Positions 53,263-62,401 of a stretch of 62,711 bases of DNA are shown one piece after another. Position numbers and translations under genes: made by a program. Under the pieces are notes generated by a model. It made no database searches and was not told the origin of the DNA. It was given only the letters and a program-made list of their open reading frames with translations. Numbering within the stretch: position 1 is the first letter of the stretch; each line of letters begins with the position of its first letter. Source of the stretch: Micavibrio sp. UBA1672. Its GTDB lineage: Bacteria > Pseudomonadota > Alphaproteobacteria > Micavibrionales > Micavibrionaceae. Location of the stretch: contig DCKO01000016.1 of assembly GCA_002320665.1 (NCBI GenBank), positions 3,857 to 66,567 on the forward strand, read 5' to 3'.

Positions 53263-53970
53263 TTAAAAAATCATCGCCCCAGCTAAAAAAAACAGCCAAA
53301 TCGAACTAAATACAAGTGCGCCCTGCGAAAGACGCGAAAAAAATTCTGGATATTTACTCCTGAGCGTATCGCCGCATATACCTACCATCATGAGTGCGGG
53401 CATTGTCCCCAGAGCAAAAGACCCCATTGCGATGCCGGAATATAAAGGTGTTTCAGCCATAGAAGAAGCCATCAAAGCTGAAACCACCATACCACACGGC
53501 ATAAAACCTAACAAAATGCCCAGAGCATAACGATGTATGATAGAGGGGTTATGCATAAGTCTAGATGTGAACTTGGAAATTATGCCAAACGTTCTGGCCA
53601 CTTGAAGATTTACTGCCCAGGGAAATACCCGTCCTAAAACCGGAAAAGCCGTCACTAGAAATATAATAGCGGCAAGTAGCAGAAAAGGCGCTGTCAGAAT
53701 TGCACGGCTATCGGAAAATAAAAAGGCCAGATTTACAAACCCTCCCAATAATACCGCCAGAAAAACATATGTTGTCATGCGGCCCAAATGATAGGGAAGC
53801 AACAAAGCAGAGCTTAATTTATTAACCTGACAGTCACCTTTTTTTTGTGCCAAGACAAATGGTCCACACATAAACGTACAATGCGAAAAACCACCGGCTA
53901 GCCCTGCTAAAAAAAGGCTGACTGGTAATCCGTAGGAAACCGTAAAATCATTGATGCATTGCGCTAACAT
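53263..53970 (-). CDS. Sulfite exporter TauE/SafE-type membrane protein, first gene of the cco operon
   Basis: A 235-aa protein of about six helices. [16 protein letters not shown] in the first helix (Cys, His, Cys possible metal ligands) and [19 protein letters not shown] are typical of the DsbD_2/SafE group found beside cco genes. It may be related to copper or haem supply for the oxidase; this is inferred from context. The ATG has no visible Shine-Dalgarno. It lies 7 nt upstream of ccoN, and the FNR-type box at 54037 is 67 nt upstream. Confidence 0.85.
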   Translation of the reverse strand: MLAQCINDFTVSYGLPVSLFLAGLAGGFSHCTFMCGPFVLAQKKGDCQVNKLSSALLLPYHLGRMTTYVFLAVLLGGFVNLAFLFSDSRAILTAPFLLLAAIIFLVTAFPVLGRVFPWAVNLQVARTFGIISKFTSRLMHNPSIIHRYALGILLGFMPCGMVVSALMASSMAETPLYSGIAMGSFALGTMPALMMVGICGDTLRSKYPEFFSRLSQGALVFSSIWLFFLAGAMIF

Positions 53971-54036
53971 TTTAATAGTACTTAATTTCGAAAATCTTTT
54001 TCGGGCACTCTAATAAAGTATGCGTTATATTGGGCA

Positions 54037-54050
54037 TTGACCAAAGTCAA
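54037..54050. promoter_or_regulatory. FNR/Anr-type box TTGAC-N4-GTCAA between the cco operon and the fnr-like gene
   Basis: TTGACCAAAGTCAA is a perfect palindrome (TTGAC CAAA GTCAA), one base per arm from the FNR consensus TTGAT-N4-ATCAA. It lies 67 nt upstream of the SafE-like start and 47 nt upstream of an in-frame ATG of the fnr-like gene, so it can serve both directions. It overlaps the TTG that would start the longest fnr-like frame, which makes that start less likely. Confidence 0.75.
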
Positions 54051-54096
54051 TTCTGATTGTAAATATTGCCTCCACCAAGGTTTTAAAGCAAGTGTA

Positions 54097-54804
54097 ATGG
54101 ATATAAAAAACCTCTCATTATTGAAAGATGGCTCCGAAACCTTTCTTACGGCTTTGGGAAAACAGGCTCATGTCCTGAAATGTGAAAAAGGAAAAATTCT
54201 TTTTCTTCATGAAGATACAGCCGAATATTTCTATATTGTCAAAAGTGGATGGATCAAGTTATTCCGTGAAACTCTTGATGGCACGCAATCCGTTAATGAT
54301 ATTCTGGGCAAGGGAAATGCTTTTGGAGAAACCGCTCTTTTTGAAAACAACGTTTACCCCTATAGCGCCGAGGCTGTCGAGGCTTCTGAAATTATTTCAC
54401 TCCCTCTCAAATTACTGAAAGAAGAACTTGAGCATAATAATAAATTTTCTATGCATGTTATGAGGCACATGGCACACCAACGTCATCAGAAAGATATGGA
54501 GATCGAACACAGAGACCTTCAAAATGCTCCGCAACGCATTGGATGCTTCCTACTCAACCTTATTGATCGTGATGCGCATGGTGCTGCGAAAATAGACTTA
54601 CCTTACGATAAAACCCTGATTGCCTCGAAGCTTGGTATGCAACCGGAGACTTTTTCACGCGCCTTATCAAAGTTAAAGGAAAAAACAGGCATCCATATTA
54701 AAGGCTCTCATATTGAATTGTATGACCCGAAGCAATTGATCGAGTATTGTTGTTCGCATTGCTCTTCCGAATTTCCATGTAAGGATTTATTAGCACAAAA
54801 GTAA
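54097..54804 (+). CDS. Crp/Fnr-family transcription regulator
   Basis: A cyclic-nucleotide-binding-like domain (ILFLHEDTAEYFYIVKSGWIKLF, FGETALFE) and a helix-turn-helix (SKLGMQPETFSRALSKLKE) with the E-x-FSR pattern of Fnr proteins. The C-terminus holds a Cys cluster (EYCCSHCSSEFPCKDL). The frame is open to a TTG at 54037, which would add Cys8 and Cys11 (DCKYC), a possible iron-sulfur motif. Because the FNR box covers that TTG, the ATG at 54097 is used here; both need testing. Divergent from the cbb3 operon, it is its likely activator. Confidence 0.85.
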   Translation: MDIKNLSLLKDGSETFLTALGKQAHVLKCEKGKILFLHEDTAEYFYIVKSGWIKLFRETLDGTQSVNDILGKGNAFGETALFENNVYPYSAEAVEASEIISLPLKLLKEELEHNNKFSMHVMRHMAHQRHQKDMEIEHRDLQNAPQRIGCFLLNLIDRDAHGAAKIDLPYDKTLIASKLGMQPETFSRALSKLKEKTGIHIKGSHIELYDPKQLIEYCCSHCSSEFPCKDLLAQK

Positions 54805-54832
54805 GCGGCATAATTATGCGCTTAGTTTTTTT
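54803..54832 (+). terminator. Intrinsic terminator of the fnr-like gene
   Basis: AAGCG-G-CATAATTATG-CGCTT (54803-54823, one bulged G) is followed by AGTTTTTTT. It begins at the fnr-like stop and overlaps the last codons of the convergent histidine kinase. Confidence 0.72.
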
Positions 54833-56829
54833 GACTCGAGAGTATCGTGAAGTAATTGATACTGCCCGATAATAGCATGATGCAGTTTTATGATATTGTC
54901 CGTATCATTAGCAGACAGCATTTGCGCTTGATCACAAATTTTTGCCATAGCATACGCGCCGATATGAGCACAGGCACCATAGAGCTTATGTGCCATTTCA
55001 TCCCAGTCTTCATAGTTTTTGGTCTCAAAACTACTTTCAAGTTTCTTAATATCTTGCTCTAGATTATCAATAAAGATACCTAATATTTTTTTTTCTGCGG
55101 CCTCACTCCCGTCCGTAAATTCATGGAGATGATCCCAATTGAAAATTTGACAATCAGATTTGGTGTTTTTTGTAATATTTTCTTTTTGTGTTTCTGTAGA
55201 TGTTTCGCCCGGTATCCAGCACGTCATGATCTGTTGCAACTTTTCTTTATCAACTGGTTTACTAATATAATCATCCATACCACTGGCCATGCATTTTTGT
55301 TCGGCACCTTTCATGGCATCAGCCGTTACAGCAATAATAGTCGGTTCGTTTTCTGCGGTTTCCATTTCTCGTATTTTTTGAGCCACTTCAAAACCATTCA
55401 TTTCAGGCATTTGACAATCTAATAAAATTAAATCGTAATTTTTGTTTTTAAATAAGCTTAGCGCCTTCTTACCACTATCTGCCTCATCAAAGTCTTTAAA
55501 ACCCATCTTTGAAAGGGTTTTTTGCATGAATAGCAAATTCACCGGATGATCATCGACAACCATGATTTTGGCATTCGTATTATACCCGAGCGGCTTATTA
55601 TTGTGACCCTGATCTTCTTTAAACTGCTGCACATCGGCAATTTGCGCGGGGATTGCAACTGTAAACATGGTGCCTTCTCCTAGCTTGCTTTCCAGTTTTA
55701 CAGCGCCCCCCATTAGCTCAACCAGATCCTTGGTAATAGACAGGCCCAGACCTGTTCCTCCATATTTTCGTGAAGTCGAGCTGTCGGCTTGCTGGAATTT
55801 TTTGAAAACTTTATCCTGCTTATCTTCTGGAATACCAATACCAGTATCTTTTACAGCAATTTGGAGTAAAATCTGGTTATCAACTTGCGGTTTACACTTC
55901 AATGAGACAAGAATAGAGCCTTTATCTGTAAATTTAACGGCGTTACTCATGAGATTATTCAGGATTTGTTGCAGCCTCGACGGATCGCCCAACACAAAGT
56001 CAGGCATATTACCCCGAATTTCCGTTTCCATAATCAAGCCTTTTTGTGATGCTACAGGCCTGTGAAGCTTTTCAAGCTGGTGGATAATATCAGAAGGGTT
56101 ATAAGGAATAGATTCAACGCTGATTTCTCCAGCTTCTATTTTTGAAAAATCAAGCAAATCATTTAGCAAAATCAGCAGATTTTTAGAGGAACTGTTAATA
56201 GCCTCAATTAACTCTTTGCTTTCCTTGTTTAGAGAGGCATCAAGAAGAATATCAGAAAGTCCGATTATGCCATTCATCGGTGTTCGTAATTCGTGAGACA
56301 TATTGGCCAGAAAATCTCCCCGTGCCTGATTGGCCTGTTCGGCTTCCTTGCGGGCTTGCTCTGTAACTTGCTGACTTTTTTGCAGCTCTTTTTCATAGCT
56401 TTTGCGCGCCGTAATATCGTAGCAATAGACAATATAGGCTTGTTCATCATCAATTTTTGTCGTCATGATTGTCTGGTGAAAAACCTGAGCTTCTATGGCA
56501 ACTTCACGCATAGAAACAGTTTGTGTCTGTATGATATTGTCTATGTCTGATAAAATAGGGTGTTGTTTTCCTAAGTTCTGGATATCGGGGAAAGTCTTAA
56601 CTGCCGCAGGGTTTATAAAGATAATCTCGCCGCTATTTGTAATCTGGATGAGAGGAAAAGGATTTTTTAAAGGAAGTTCGGCAATTTCTTTTGTTTCCTG
56701 TTTTGCATGTCGCAAAAAAATTTGCGCTTCCTTTAAAGCCTTGCTCTTTTTCCAATTCAAAAAAAGCATAAGCGAACAGAATATGCTTATTAGGGCTGTG
56801 ATATTCATCAATTCTATATCTGTTATCAT
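54814..56829 (-). CDS. Hybrid sensor histidine kinase with REC and HPt domains (671 aa)
   Basis: One helix ([14 protein letters not shown]), a PAS-like domain (about 55-140), HisKA with [15 protein letters not shown] (His179), HATPase ([18 protein letters not shown]), REC ([28 protein letters not shown]), and a C-terminal HPt ([15 protein letters not shown]). This is an unorthodox BarA-like phosphorelay kinase. It is downstream of the REC protein at 56864 in the same direction (34-nt gap). Signal and output unknown. Confidence 0.95.
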   Translation of the reverse strand: MITDIELMNITALISIFCSLMLFLNWKKSKALKEAQIFLRHAKQETKEIAELPLKNPFPLIQITNSGEIIFINPAAVKTFPDIQNLGKQHPILSDIDNIIQTQTVSMREVAIEAQVFHQTIMTTKIDDEQAYIVYCYDITARKSYEKELQKSQQVTEQARKEAEQANQARGDFLANMSHELRTPMNGIIGLSDILLDASLNKESKELIEAINSSSKNLLILLNDLLDFSKIEAGEISVESIPYNPSDIIHQLEKLHRPVASQKGLIMETEIRGNMPDFVLGDPSRLQQILNNLMSNAVKFTDKGSILVSLKCKPQVDNQILLQIAVKDTGIGIPEDKQDKVFKKFQQADSSTSRKYGGTGLGLSITKDLVELMGGAVKLESKLGEGTMFTVAIPAQIADVQQFKEDQGHNNKPLGYNTNAKIMVVDDHPVNLLFMQKTLSKMGFKDFDEADSGKKALSLFKNKNYDLILLDCQMPEMNGFEVAQKIREMETAENEPTIIAVTADAMKGAEQKCMASGMDDYISKPVDKEKLQQIMTCWIPGETSTETQKENITKNTKSDCQIFNWDHLHEFTDGSEAAEKKILGIFIDNLEQDIKKLESSFETKNYEDWDEMAHKLYGACAHIGAYAMAKICDQAQMLSANDTDNIIKLHHAIIGQYQLLHDTLESKKLSA

Positions 56830-56863
56830 GAAAACAAGCCTTTAAGTCATGCCTGAGGGATTA

Positions 56864-57772
56864 TTAGCGGCTTTGTGCCTTGCCCAAAAGCGCGCGGCAT
56901 TCTTTTTTGCTTTGGATCAAGGGAGACTTCTCGACATGCTGATATAGCTTATCTCGTGTGAAAGGCTTTCCTAGAAAACCTTGTGCTCCAGTTTCAAGAG
57001 CACGCATGATATTTGCCTTATCCTTACGACCACTAAACATGATGACATAAGCCTCGGGATCAATCTGGAATAGGGTTTCAAGCACTTCATGACCGCCTAT
57101 ATCAGGCATGCCAATATCCAGAAAAACAGCATCCGGTACTTGAGAGACATATTCGCTCAAGGCTTCCCGCCCATTTGCAGCATACGCAATTTGATAATCT
57201 TCACGCAGGACATTACCCGCCAATGTTCTTGATAATTGATCATCATCGACCACCATGACCAAAGGATAATCCCTTTGGTCCCGTCTTTCTTTGAGGCTGG
57301 AAACTTTATCTATATCCATTTTCGAGAGAGTCTCGAAAGCTGTTTTCTCGGCTTTTTCCTTGCGTTTTTCCTCTATATCCTGCGCTTGGGCAGTCTCGGC
57401 ATTATTGATCTTTTCCTGACATAGTTTTTCTAAATCTTCCCAATGATCATGGATATCGAAGATACTGGCCTGACTAAGTAACTCAGGCATGTTGAGATCT
57501 TTGGAAAGCCCTTGCAAAAAGTCGTTGAATTGGCGCTGCATGAAACCGGCCATCAAGATAAAGACATCCTGATCATGACACATATATATTTGCGCCATAT
57601 AAGAATCCGGAATGTCCTGAAGAGTGCTTAAGAGCGTCTCAAATTTCTCTTTCCTCGGCAAATCAACCCTTGAAAGAGCAATATAAAAACAACGTTGTGA
57701 TACTGTTTTTTTCTTACAGTTTTTAAGTTCCTGATAGAGCTTATGCTCTGTATTTCTAGCGATAACAATCAT
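56864..57772 (-). CDS. Response regulator with an N-terminal unknown domain (302 aa)
   Basis: Residues 1-165 form a domain of unknown type (RCFYIALSRVDLPRKEKFE, YMCHDQDVFILMAGF) followed by a charged coiled coil. A REC domain occupies about 170-295 (MVVDDDQLSRTLAG, AVFLDIGMPDIGGHEVL), with no DNA-binding output. AAGGAAG precedes the ATG. It lies between two hybrid kinases in the same operon, probably as a phosphorelay intermediate. The N-terminal domain is not recognised. Confidence 0.88.
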   Translation of the reverse strand: MIVIARNTEHKLYQELKNCKKKTVSQRCFYIALSRVDLPRKEKFETLLSTLQDIPDSYMAQIYMCHDQDVFILMAGFMQRQFNDFLQGLSKDLNMPELLSQASIFDIHDHWEDLEKLCQEKINNAETAQAQDIEEKRKEKAEKTAFETLSKMDIDKVSSLKERRDQRDYPLVMVVDDDQLSRTLAGNVLREDYQIAYAANGREALSEYVSQVPDAVFLDIGMPDIGGHEVLETLFQIDPEAYVIMFSGRKDKANIMRALETGAQGFLGKPFTRDKLYQHVEKSPLIQSKKECRALLGKAQSR

Positions 57773-57787
57773 GGTTTTTCTTCCTTT

Positions 57788-60700
57788 CTATGCCGCCAAA
57801 CGCTCGAATGCTTTACATGTTTTCGAATATAAAATTTTGATATCTTCCATCGTCTCAACAATGCTCTTGATGTTTTGTTCGCATTCAATTTCACCCTTAT
57901 CGATTGCTTTGGCCGTATATTCCACGTCCTTGGCAAGCTCTGATAATTTGAGCGCACCCATTTGTTTGCTTGTTGATTTTAAACTATGTGCAGGTCGTAT
58001 TGCTGCGTTGATATCCTGAGCTTCCAGAGCAGTTATGATTTCAAAAATCCGTTCCTGACTAGTCTCGATGTAGATTTGGAGTATCTCCTCATATTCTTCT
58101 TCGAGTGTGACTTTGGCCTCTTCTACGATATTAAGATCAAGAATTATATTGTCTTTGTCTTCTTCTTTTATTTGCTCTTTTTGCGGCAGTTGAATTACTT
58201 TCCTGTCATGCTCTCCTGTTCCCTTACCGGTTATTAGCTGATATACAATTTCCTTTAGAGCTTTTTTCCTGACCGGCTTGGTTAGGTACATATCCATGCC
58301 AGCTTCCAAACAACGCTCTCTATCCCCTTTCATAGCGTTTGCTGTCAGCGCTACAATTGGTAAATTTGCATTTATAAGCCCTTCCTCCTTCAAAGCGCAT
58401 ATTTTCTTCGTGGCCTCGAAGCCATCCATAACAGGCATGAGGCAGTCCATAATTACCAGATCAAAGTGTTCTCTCTTTACTGCTTCGAGGGCTTCCTGAC
58501 CATTTGAAACAATTGTGAATTTTGTTTCCATTTCTTCCAGTGATTTACGGATGAATGTCTGATTGACCAGATTATCTTCTGCAATAAGTATATGCGCCTC
58601 TGGCACTTTCATCCGTTTTTCATCCATAGTGTCTTTACCCAAACTTTGCGTATCAATGCGAATTAATATGTCACGCATACCGGAATCGTATTTACTCCAG
58701 ACATATGCCAGTGTTTCGATCATAGCTTTGCTGCGCACAGGCTTTGCGATATAGGCTGAAAAGCCTTTTTCTACGAACAGGTCATCACCCAACGGGTTAC
58801 CCGCAGCGGTTAGCATTACCAAGCATGTTTCCCGGAAATCTTCGTAATCCTTAATCGCTTCGGCAAGCATTTCTCCGTTCATTTCTGGCATCAAATAATC
58901 AATAATCACCATTTTGTAAGGATCATTTTCGAAATTTGCATCTTGCATCATCTCTAAGACCTGATGACCGTTACTTGCTATTTCGCAACGCATTCCTGCC
59001 ATTGTAAGCTGCTCGATGAGCAATTGACGTATTACAGGTAAATCATCAACAACTAGAATACGAAGTCCTTTTAAGGCCGGAGGCTTTGGCTGTTCATAAA
59101 CTTCCTGATCATTGCGTGTGAAAGGGATTGTGAACCAGAATGTTGACCCCTGACTTTCCTGACTATGGACATGAATTGCTCCACCCATCATTTCAATGAG
59201 CTTTTTACAAATAGAAAGGCCAAGGCCAGTTCCACCATATTTGCGGGTTGTAGAGTTGTCGGCTTGAGAAAATTTCTTGAATATCTGTCTTTTGGCATTT
59301 TCAGATAAACCAATTCCTGTGTCTGTGACCGAGAATTTTAATTCTGTTTTATCAGAAGGAAGATTTTCATCCTTATTTTCTTCTATTGTTATAATAACAT
59401 ATCCGTTTTCAGTGAATTTAATTGCATTATTAATCAGATTACTTAAAATCTGACGAATGCGGACAGGATCTGCAAAAACGAATTGTTCGCTTCCTGGAAC
59501 GTAGCGCACAGCAAGTTCTATTGCTTTTTCTCGTGCCTGTACAGCATAGAGCTTTGCTACGTCATCAGCCAATTCAAGCATATCAACAGCCATTGGTTCT
59601 AATTCCAACTTGCCTGCCTCAATCTTGGAAAAATCAAGAATATCATCGATAATTCTCAAGAGTGCCTCACTGGAGCTTAGAACAGTTTCCGCATGTTCTT
59701 TAGCCTGCTCCAGAGTCCGTGCACTTGTTATTAGTTCAGCCATGCCCTGAATACCATTCATAGGTGTGCGGATTTCATGGCTCATTGTTGCCAAAAAGTC
59801 TGATTTGAGACGATTAGCCTCTTCGGCTTTTGCTCTTGCTACTCTGAGAGTATCCATATTTGTTCTCATTTGACGCAAGAATAAGATTGCCATTGTCAAA
59901 GCACATAGAATTGCAAAGATTATAATTGTATGATTATTGTCATATTTTTCTAAAAATTTTTGTGTGGGTGTAAAATGCCAGACCAACAGCATTTTTCCAA
60001 CATCCGAAATATGTGTGTATTGGTACGGTCTTTGATCAGATTTAGAAACATTTCCAAATACAAGGATTGGCTCAGCCCCTTTTTCTATTTTTTCTACGTA
60101 ATATTGCAAAAAGCCGTCATTTTGCTCTACTTCAAGCACTTCTGCGACCAAAGCTTCATAATCAATAACACTATAAGCTATGCCAGAGAGCGCAGATTGT
60201 TCTTTATTTTTGTACACAGGCGATAAAATAACCAGATAGTGTTTAAAATTTTTGGCATTTGCCTTTTCTTGACCAAGAAAAGTAAGCCTTTCCAGAAAAT
60301 ACGTTGTTTTACCATGATACAAAGTATTTTGAATCATGTCATGAAGCTGGCTACCATTGGGGATATTATAGCCTAAAAGTGCCTGATTCTCGTTTGGCTG
60401 GATATTTGCGATTGTGTATGCGTCTGTTTGCGTATTGTAATCCACCCATCCAAGCGCATCAAAACTTGGGTTGTTTTCCAGGGGGTCTTTTGTAAAGCTA
60501 TGGAATTCATTGCCACTGACATCGTTCGAAGATAGATAAAAATTGCCGATATTATTCAAGATTGTTTCATGTTCCTTGATCTTATTTTTTATCAGTGAAT
60601 AATCTTTGAAAGCTAAATGTTCAAAATTTTCCTGTGCACGCTTTTCCTGTGATAAATGTACCATCCAGGCTACTGCCATGGATAAAAATACGCCAATGAT

Positions 60701-61438
60701 CAAGACTAATACATGTGTAGGCCATTCCTGCAAAATATCGTGGAAAGAGCTATCTGTTTGATTGTTTGATTGTTCTTGTTGATTGGTATGCGTTTTTTGA
60801 GACCAATAAGCAGCCTTCCATAATATGGCAAGAACGACTAAAAACACCGTTGCCAAAATTAAAGGAAAATATGTTGATATCTTGAGCGAAGTATCACTTA
60901 GAACTGTAGCAATCTCATCATGTGCAGTGCTGTAGTCATTTTCTACGGACGTCATAAGGATATCCAAACCTATTAGAGCCGGTGTATCATCTACTTTCAC
61001 TAATCTATCTATTTCTGAAGCTTTATGCCCAACCGAGACAGCTGCTCTGATAACCTCAAGGTTATCTGCATATTCATCAATAACTTCTTCTACCTGCTTT
61101 AAAGCTTTTATTTCACGATTACTAAGCTTTAGATCTCGGTATGCCGTGAATATCCTTTCAATGTTGCTTAAATTTTCTCTTGCCTCTTTCAGATAAGTTC
61201 TATCTGTTCGCAAAACAAAGTTTTTAAAATTATGGATCAGTCCACCATAACCTATTTCATCGCGGAGATCGGATAATAATACGGTTTTCTCTCTGATAAT
61301 ACCTTGATACCCTTGCCAATCAGCTTGAGAGCGATCTACTGAAATTGTCACATATTTTGCATAAGAAAATATCGTAATAAGTGCTACAATAGTTATCATT
61401 AGCAAAGGGAACGCAGAGTTTTTTTGCTTGTAAAACAT
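57788..61438 (-). CDS. Large hybrid sensor histidine kinase: CHASE, HisKA, HATPase, two REC, HPt (1216 aa)
   Basis: Three helices in the N-terminal 265 residues flank a helical periplasmic domain (DAHL-like, residues 35-185). A CHASE domain (about 275-470) is bounded by a fourth helix near 505-525. HisKA has TMSHEIRTPMNG (His554), HATPase DTGIGLSENAK and [15 protein letters not shown]1 (ILVVDDLPVIRQLL, IIDYLMPEMNG), REC2 (ILIAEDNLVNQTFI, MDCLMPVMDGFE), and HPt (HSLKSTSKQMGAL). The start is ATG 61438, with GGAG 8 nt upstream, 2 nt after the preceding stop. Ligand unknown. Confidence 0.94.
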   Translation of the reverse strand: MFYKQKNSAFPLLMITIVALITIFSYAKYVTISVDRSQADWQGYQGIIREKTVLLSDLRDEIGYGGLIHNFKNFVLRTDRTYLKEARENLSNIERIFTAYRDLKLSNREIKALKQVEEVIDEYADNLEVIRAAVSVGHKASEIDRLVKVDDTPALIGLDILMTSVENDYSTAHDEIATVLSDTSLKISTYFPLILATVFLVVLAILWKAAYWSQKTHTNQQEQSNNQTDSSFHDILQEWPTHVLVLIIGVFLSMAVAWMVHLSQEKRAQENFEHLAFKDYSLIKNKIKEHETILNNIGNFYLSSNDVSGNEFHSFTKDPLENNPSFDALGWVDYNTQTDAYTIANIQPNENQALLGYNIPNGSQLHDMIQNTLYHGKTTYFLERLTFLGQEKANAKNFKHYLVILSPVYKNKEQSALSGIAYSVIDYEALVAEVLEVEQNDGFLQYYVEKIEKGAEPILVFGNVSKSDQRPYQYTHISDVGKMLLVWHFTPTQKFLEKYDNNHTIIIFAILCALTMAILFLRQMRTNMDTLRVARAKAEEANRLKSDFLATMSHEIRTPMNGIQGMAELITSARTLEQAKEHAETVLSSSEALLRIIDDILDFSKIEAGKLELEPMAVDMLELADDVAKLYAVQAREKAIELAVRYVPGSEQFVFADPVRIRQILSNLINNAIKFTENGYVIITIEENKDENLPSDKTELKFSVTDTGIGLSENAKRQIFKKFSQADNSTTRKYGGTGLGLSICKKLIEMMGGAIHVHSQESQGSTFWFTIPFTRNDQEVYEQPKPPALKGLRILVVDDLPVIRQLLIEQLTMAGMRCEIASNGHQVLEMMQDANFENDPYKMVIIDYLMPEMNGEMLAEAIKDYEDFRETCLVMLTAAGNPLGDDLFVEKGFSAYIAKPVRSKAMIETLAYVWSKYDSGMRDILIRIDTQSLGKDTMDEKRMKVPEAHILIAEDNLVNQTFIRKSLEEMETKFTIVSNGQEALEAVKREHFDLVIMDCLMPVMDGFEATKKICALKEEGLINANLPIVALTANAMKGDRERCLEAGMDMYLTKPVRKKALKEIVYQLITGKGTGEHDRKVIQLPQKEQIKEEDKDNIILDLNIVEEAKVTLEEEYEEILQIYIETSQERIFEIITALEAQDINAAIRPAHSLKSTSKQMGALKLSELAKDVEYTAKAIDKGEIECEQNIKSIVETMEDIKILYSKTCKAFERLAA

Positions 61439-61440
61439 AA

Positions 61441-62397
61441 TTACCACTCCAACTGTTTGTCATGGCCGACAAAAGCGACGGCCTGATTTCCTTTTTTGTT
61501 ATAGGTTAGTTTATCGAAACTAGTTGCCCGCGCCTGAGCTATGCCGCGGCCATGATTATCTCCCGCGCGCATAGGGTCAATTTTCATAAATTTTTGCCAT
61601 TCAAAACCATCGCCCTGATCCTCTACGACAACATAGATTCCATCGTCTTTATGCGCGATTGTTGCGACTGCAAATTTCTCGGCATGTGCCGGAAGCTTTT
61701 GCATGCGCTTGATTTCGGCGCGCCACGTTCCTGCATCGACCAATTCGGTTTTCTGGTCATAGCCTACCCCTAAATTTCCGTGCTCAATTGCATTGATCAG
61801 CAATTCTCCTAGACCGGGCAGTACGCGTTTAGGATCTGGAAAACAATTTGCCATGAAGGCTGACAGGCTTTCGGCTTCGGATAAAGTTTTAAAATTAAAG
61901 CGGCAGGTTTCTATCAGGTTAAAACTGGCGCGGTGTTTTCCCAATTCTTCGGCCAGGGTTTTAGATTGCTGCGCCTCGCGAACCGCAGCAGAAAGAACAG
62001 ATCGCAACATCTCTTCTTTGACCGGCTTGGTCAGATAATAGAAAACACCGATATCCAGCCCTTCTTTCATCTCATCAGGGGAATCTGCTCCGGTGACCAT
62101 AATGACAGGAATATTTCTCAGATCGGGATTATTCTTTATTCTTCTTACGGCCTCCATGCCATTCATGATCGGCATTTCTCTGTCCATCAGAACGACATCG
62201 ACTTTGCCTTTATTAGCTTGCAGAACCGATAATGATTCCTGACCATTTTCGGCCTTCATCATTTCATGCCCCAAATCCTTGATTTGCTTTTCCAGAAATT
62301 TCATAGACAGCAACTCATCTTCGACCGCGAGAACACGTATAGGTTCATCTCGCTCCAATAGGGTGTAATCAATGTTGTCTTCGTTTTTGTATTCCAT
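61441..62397 (-). CDS. Response regulator with C-terminal HATPase (anti-sigma/RsbW-like) domain
   Basis: REC at residues 20-140 (VLAVEDELLSMKFLEKQI, Asp72 in VLMDREMPIMNG). A linker, then a HATPase_c_2-type domain with LGELLINAIEHGNLGVGYD and VEDQGDGFEWQKF (N-box and G-box), as in RsbW/SpoIIAB kinases. 318 aa. AAAGG lies 9 nt before the ATG. It may switch a partner (anti-sigma-antagonist) according to phosphorylation. Between the HlyD-family gene and the large hybrid kinase, all same direction. Confidence 0.9.
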   Translation of the reverse strand: MEYKNEDNIDYTLLERDEPIRVLAVEDELLSMKFLEKQIKDLGHEMMKAENGQESLSVLQANKGKVDVVLMDREMPIMNGMEAVRRIKNNPDLRNIPVIMVTGADSPDEMKEGLDIGVFYYLTKPVKEEMLRSVLSAAVREAQQSKTLAEELGKHRASFNLIETCRFNFKTLSEAESLSAFMANCFPDPKRVLPGLGELLINAIEHGNLGVGYDQKTELVDAGTWRAEIKRMQKLPAHAEKFAVATIAHKDDGIYVVVEDQGDGFEWQKFMKIDPMRAGDNHGRGIAQARATSFDKLTYNKKGNQAVAFVGHDKQLEW

Positions 62398-62401
62398 CTT
62401 G

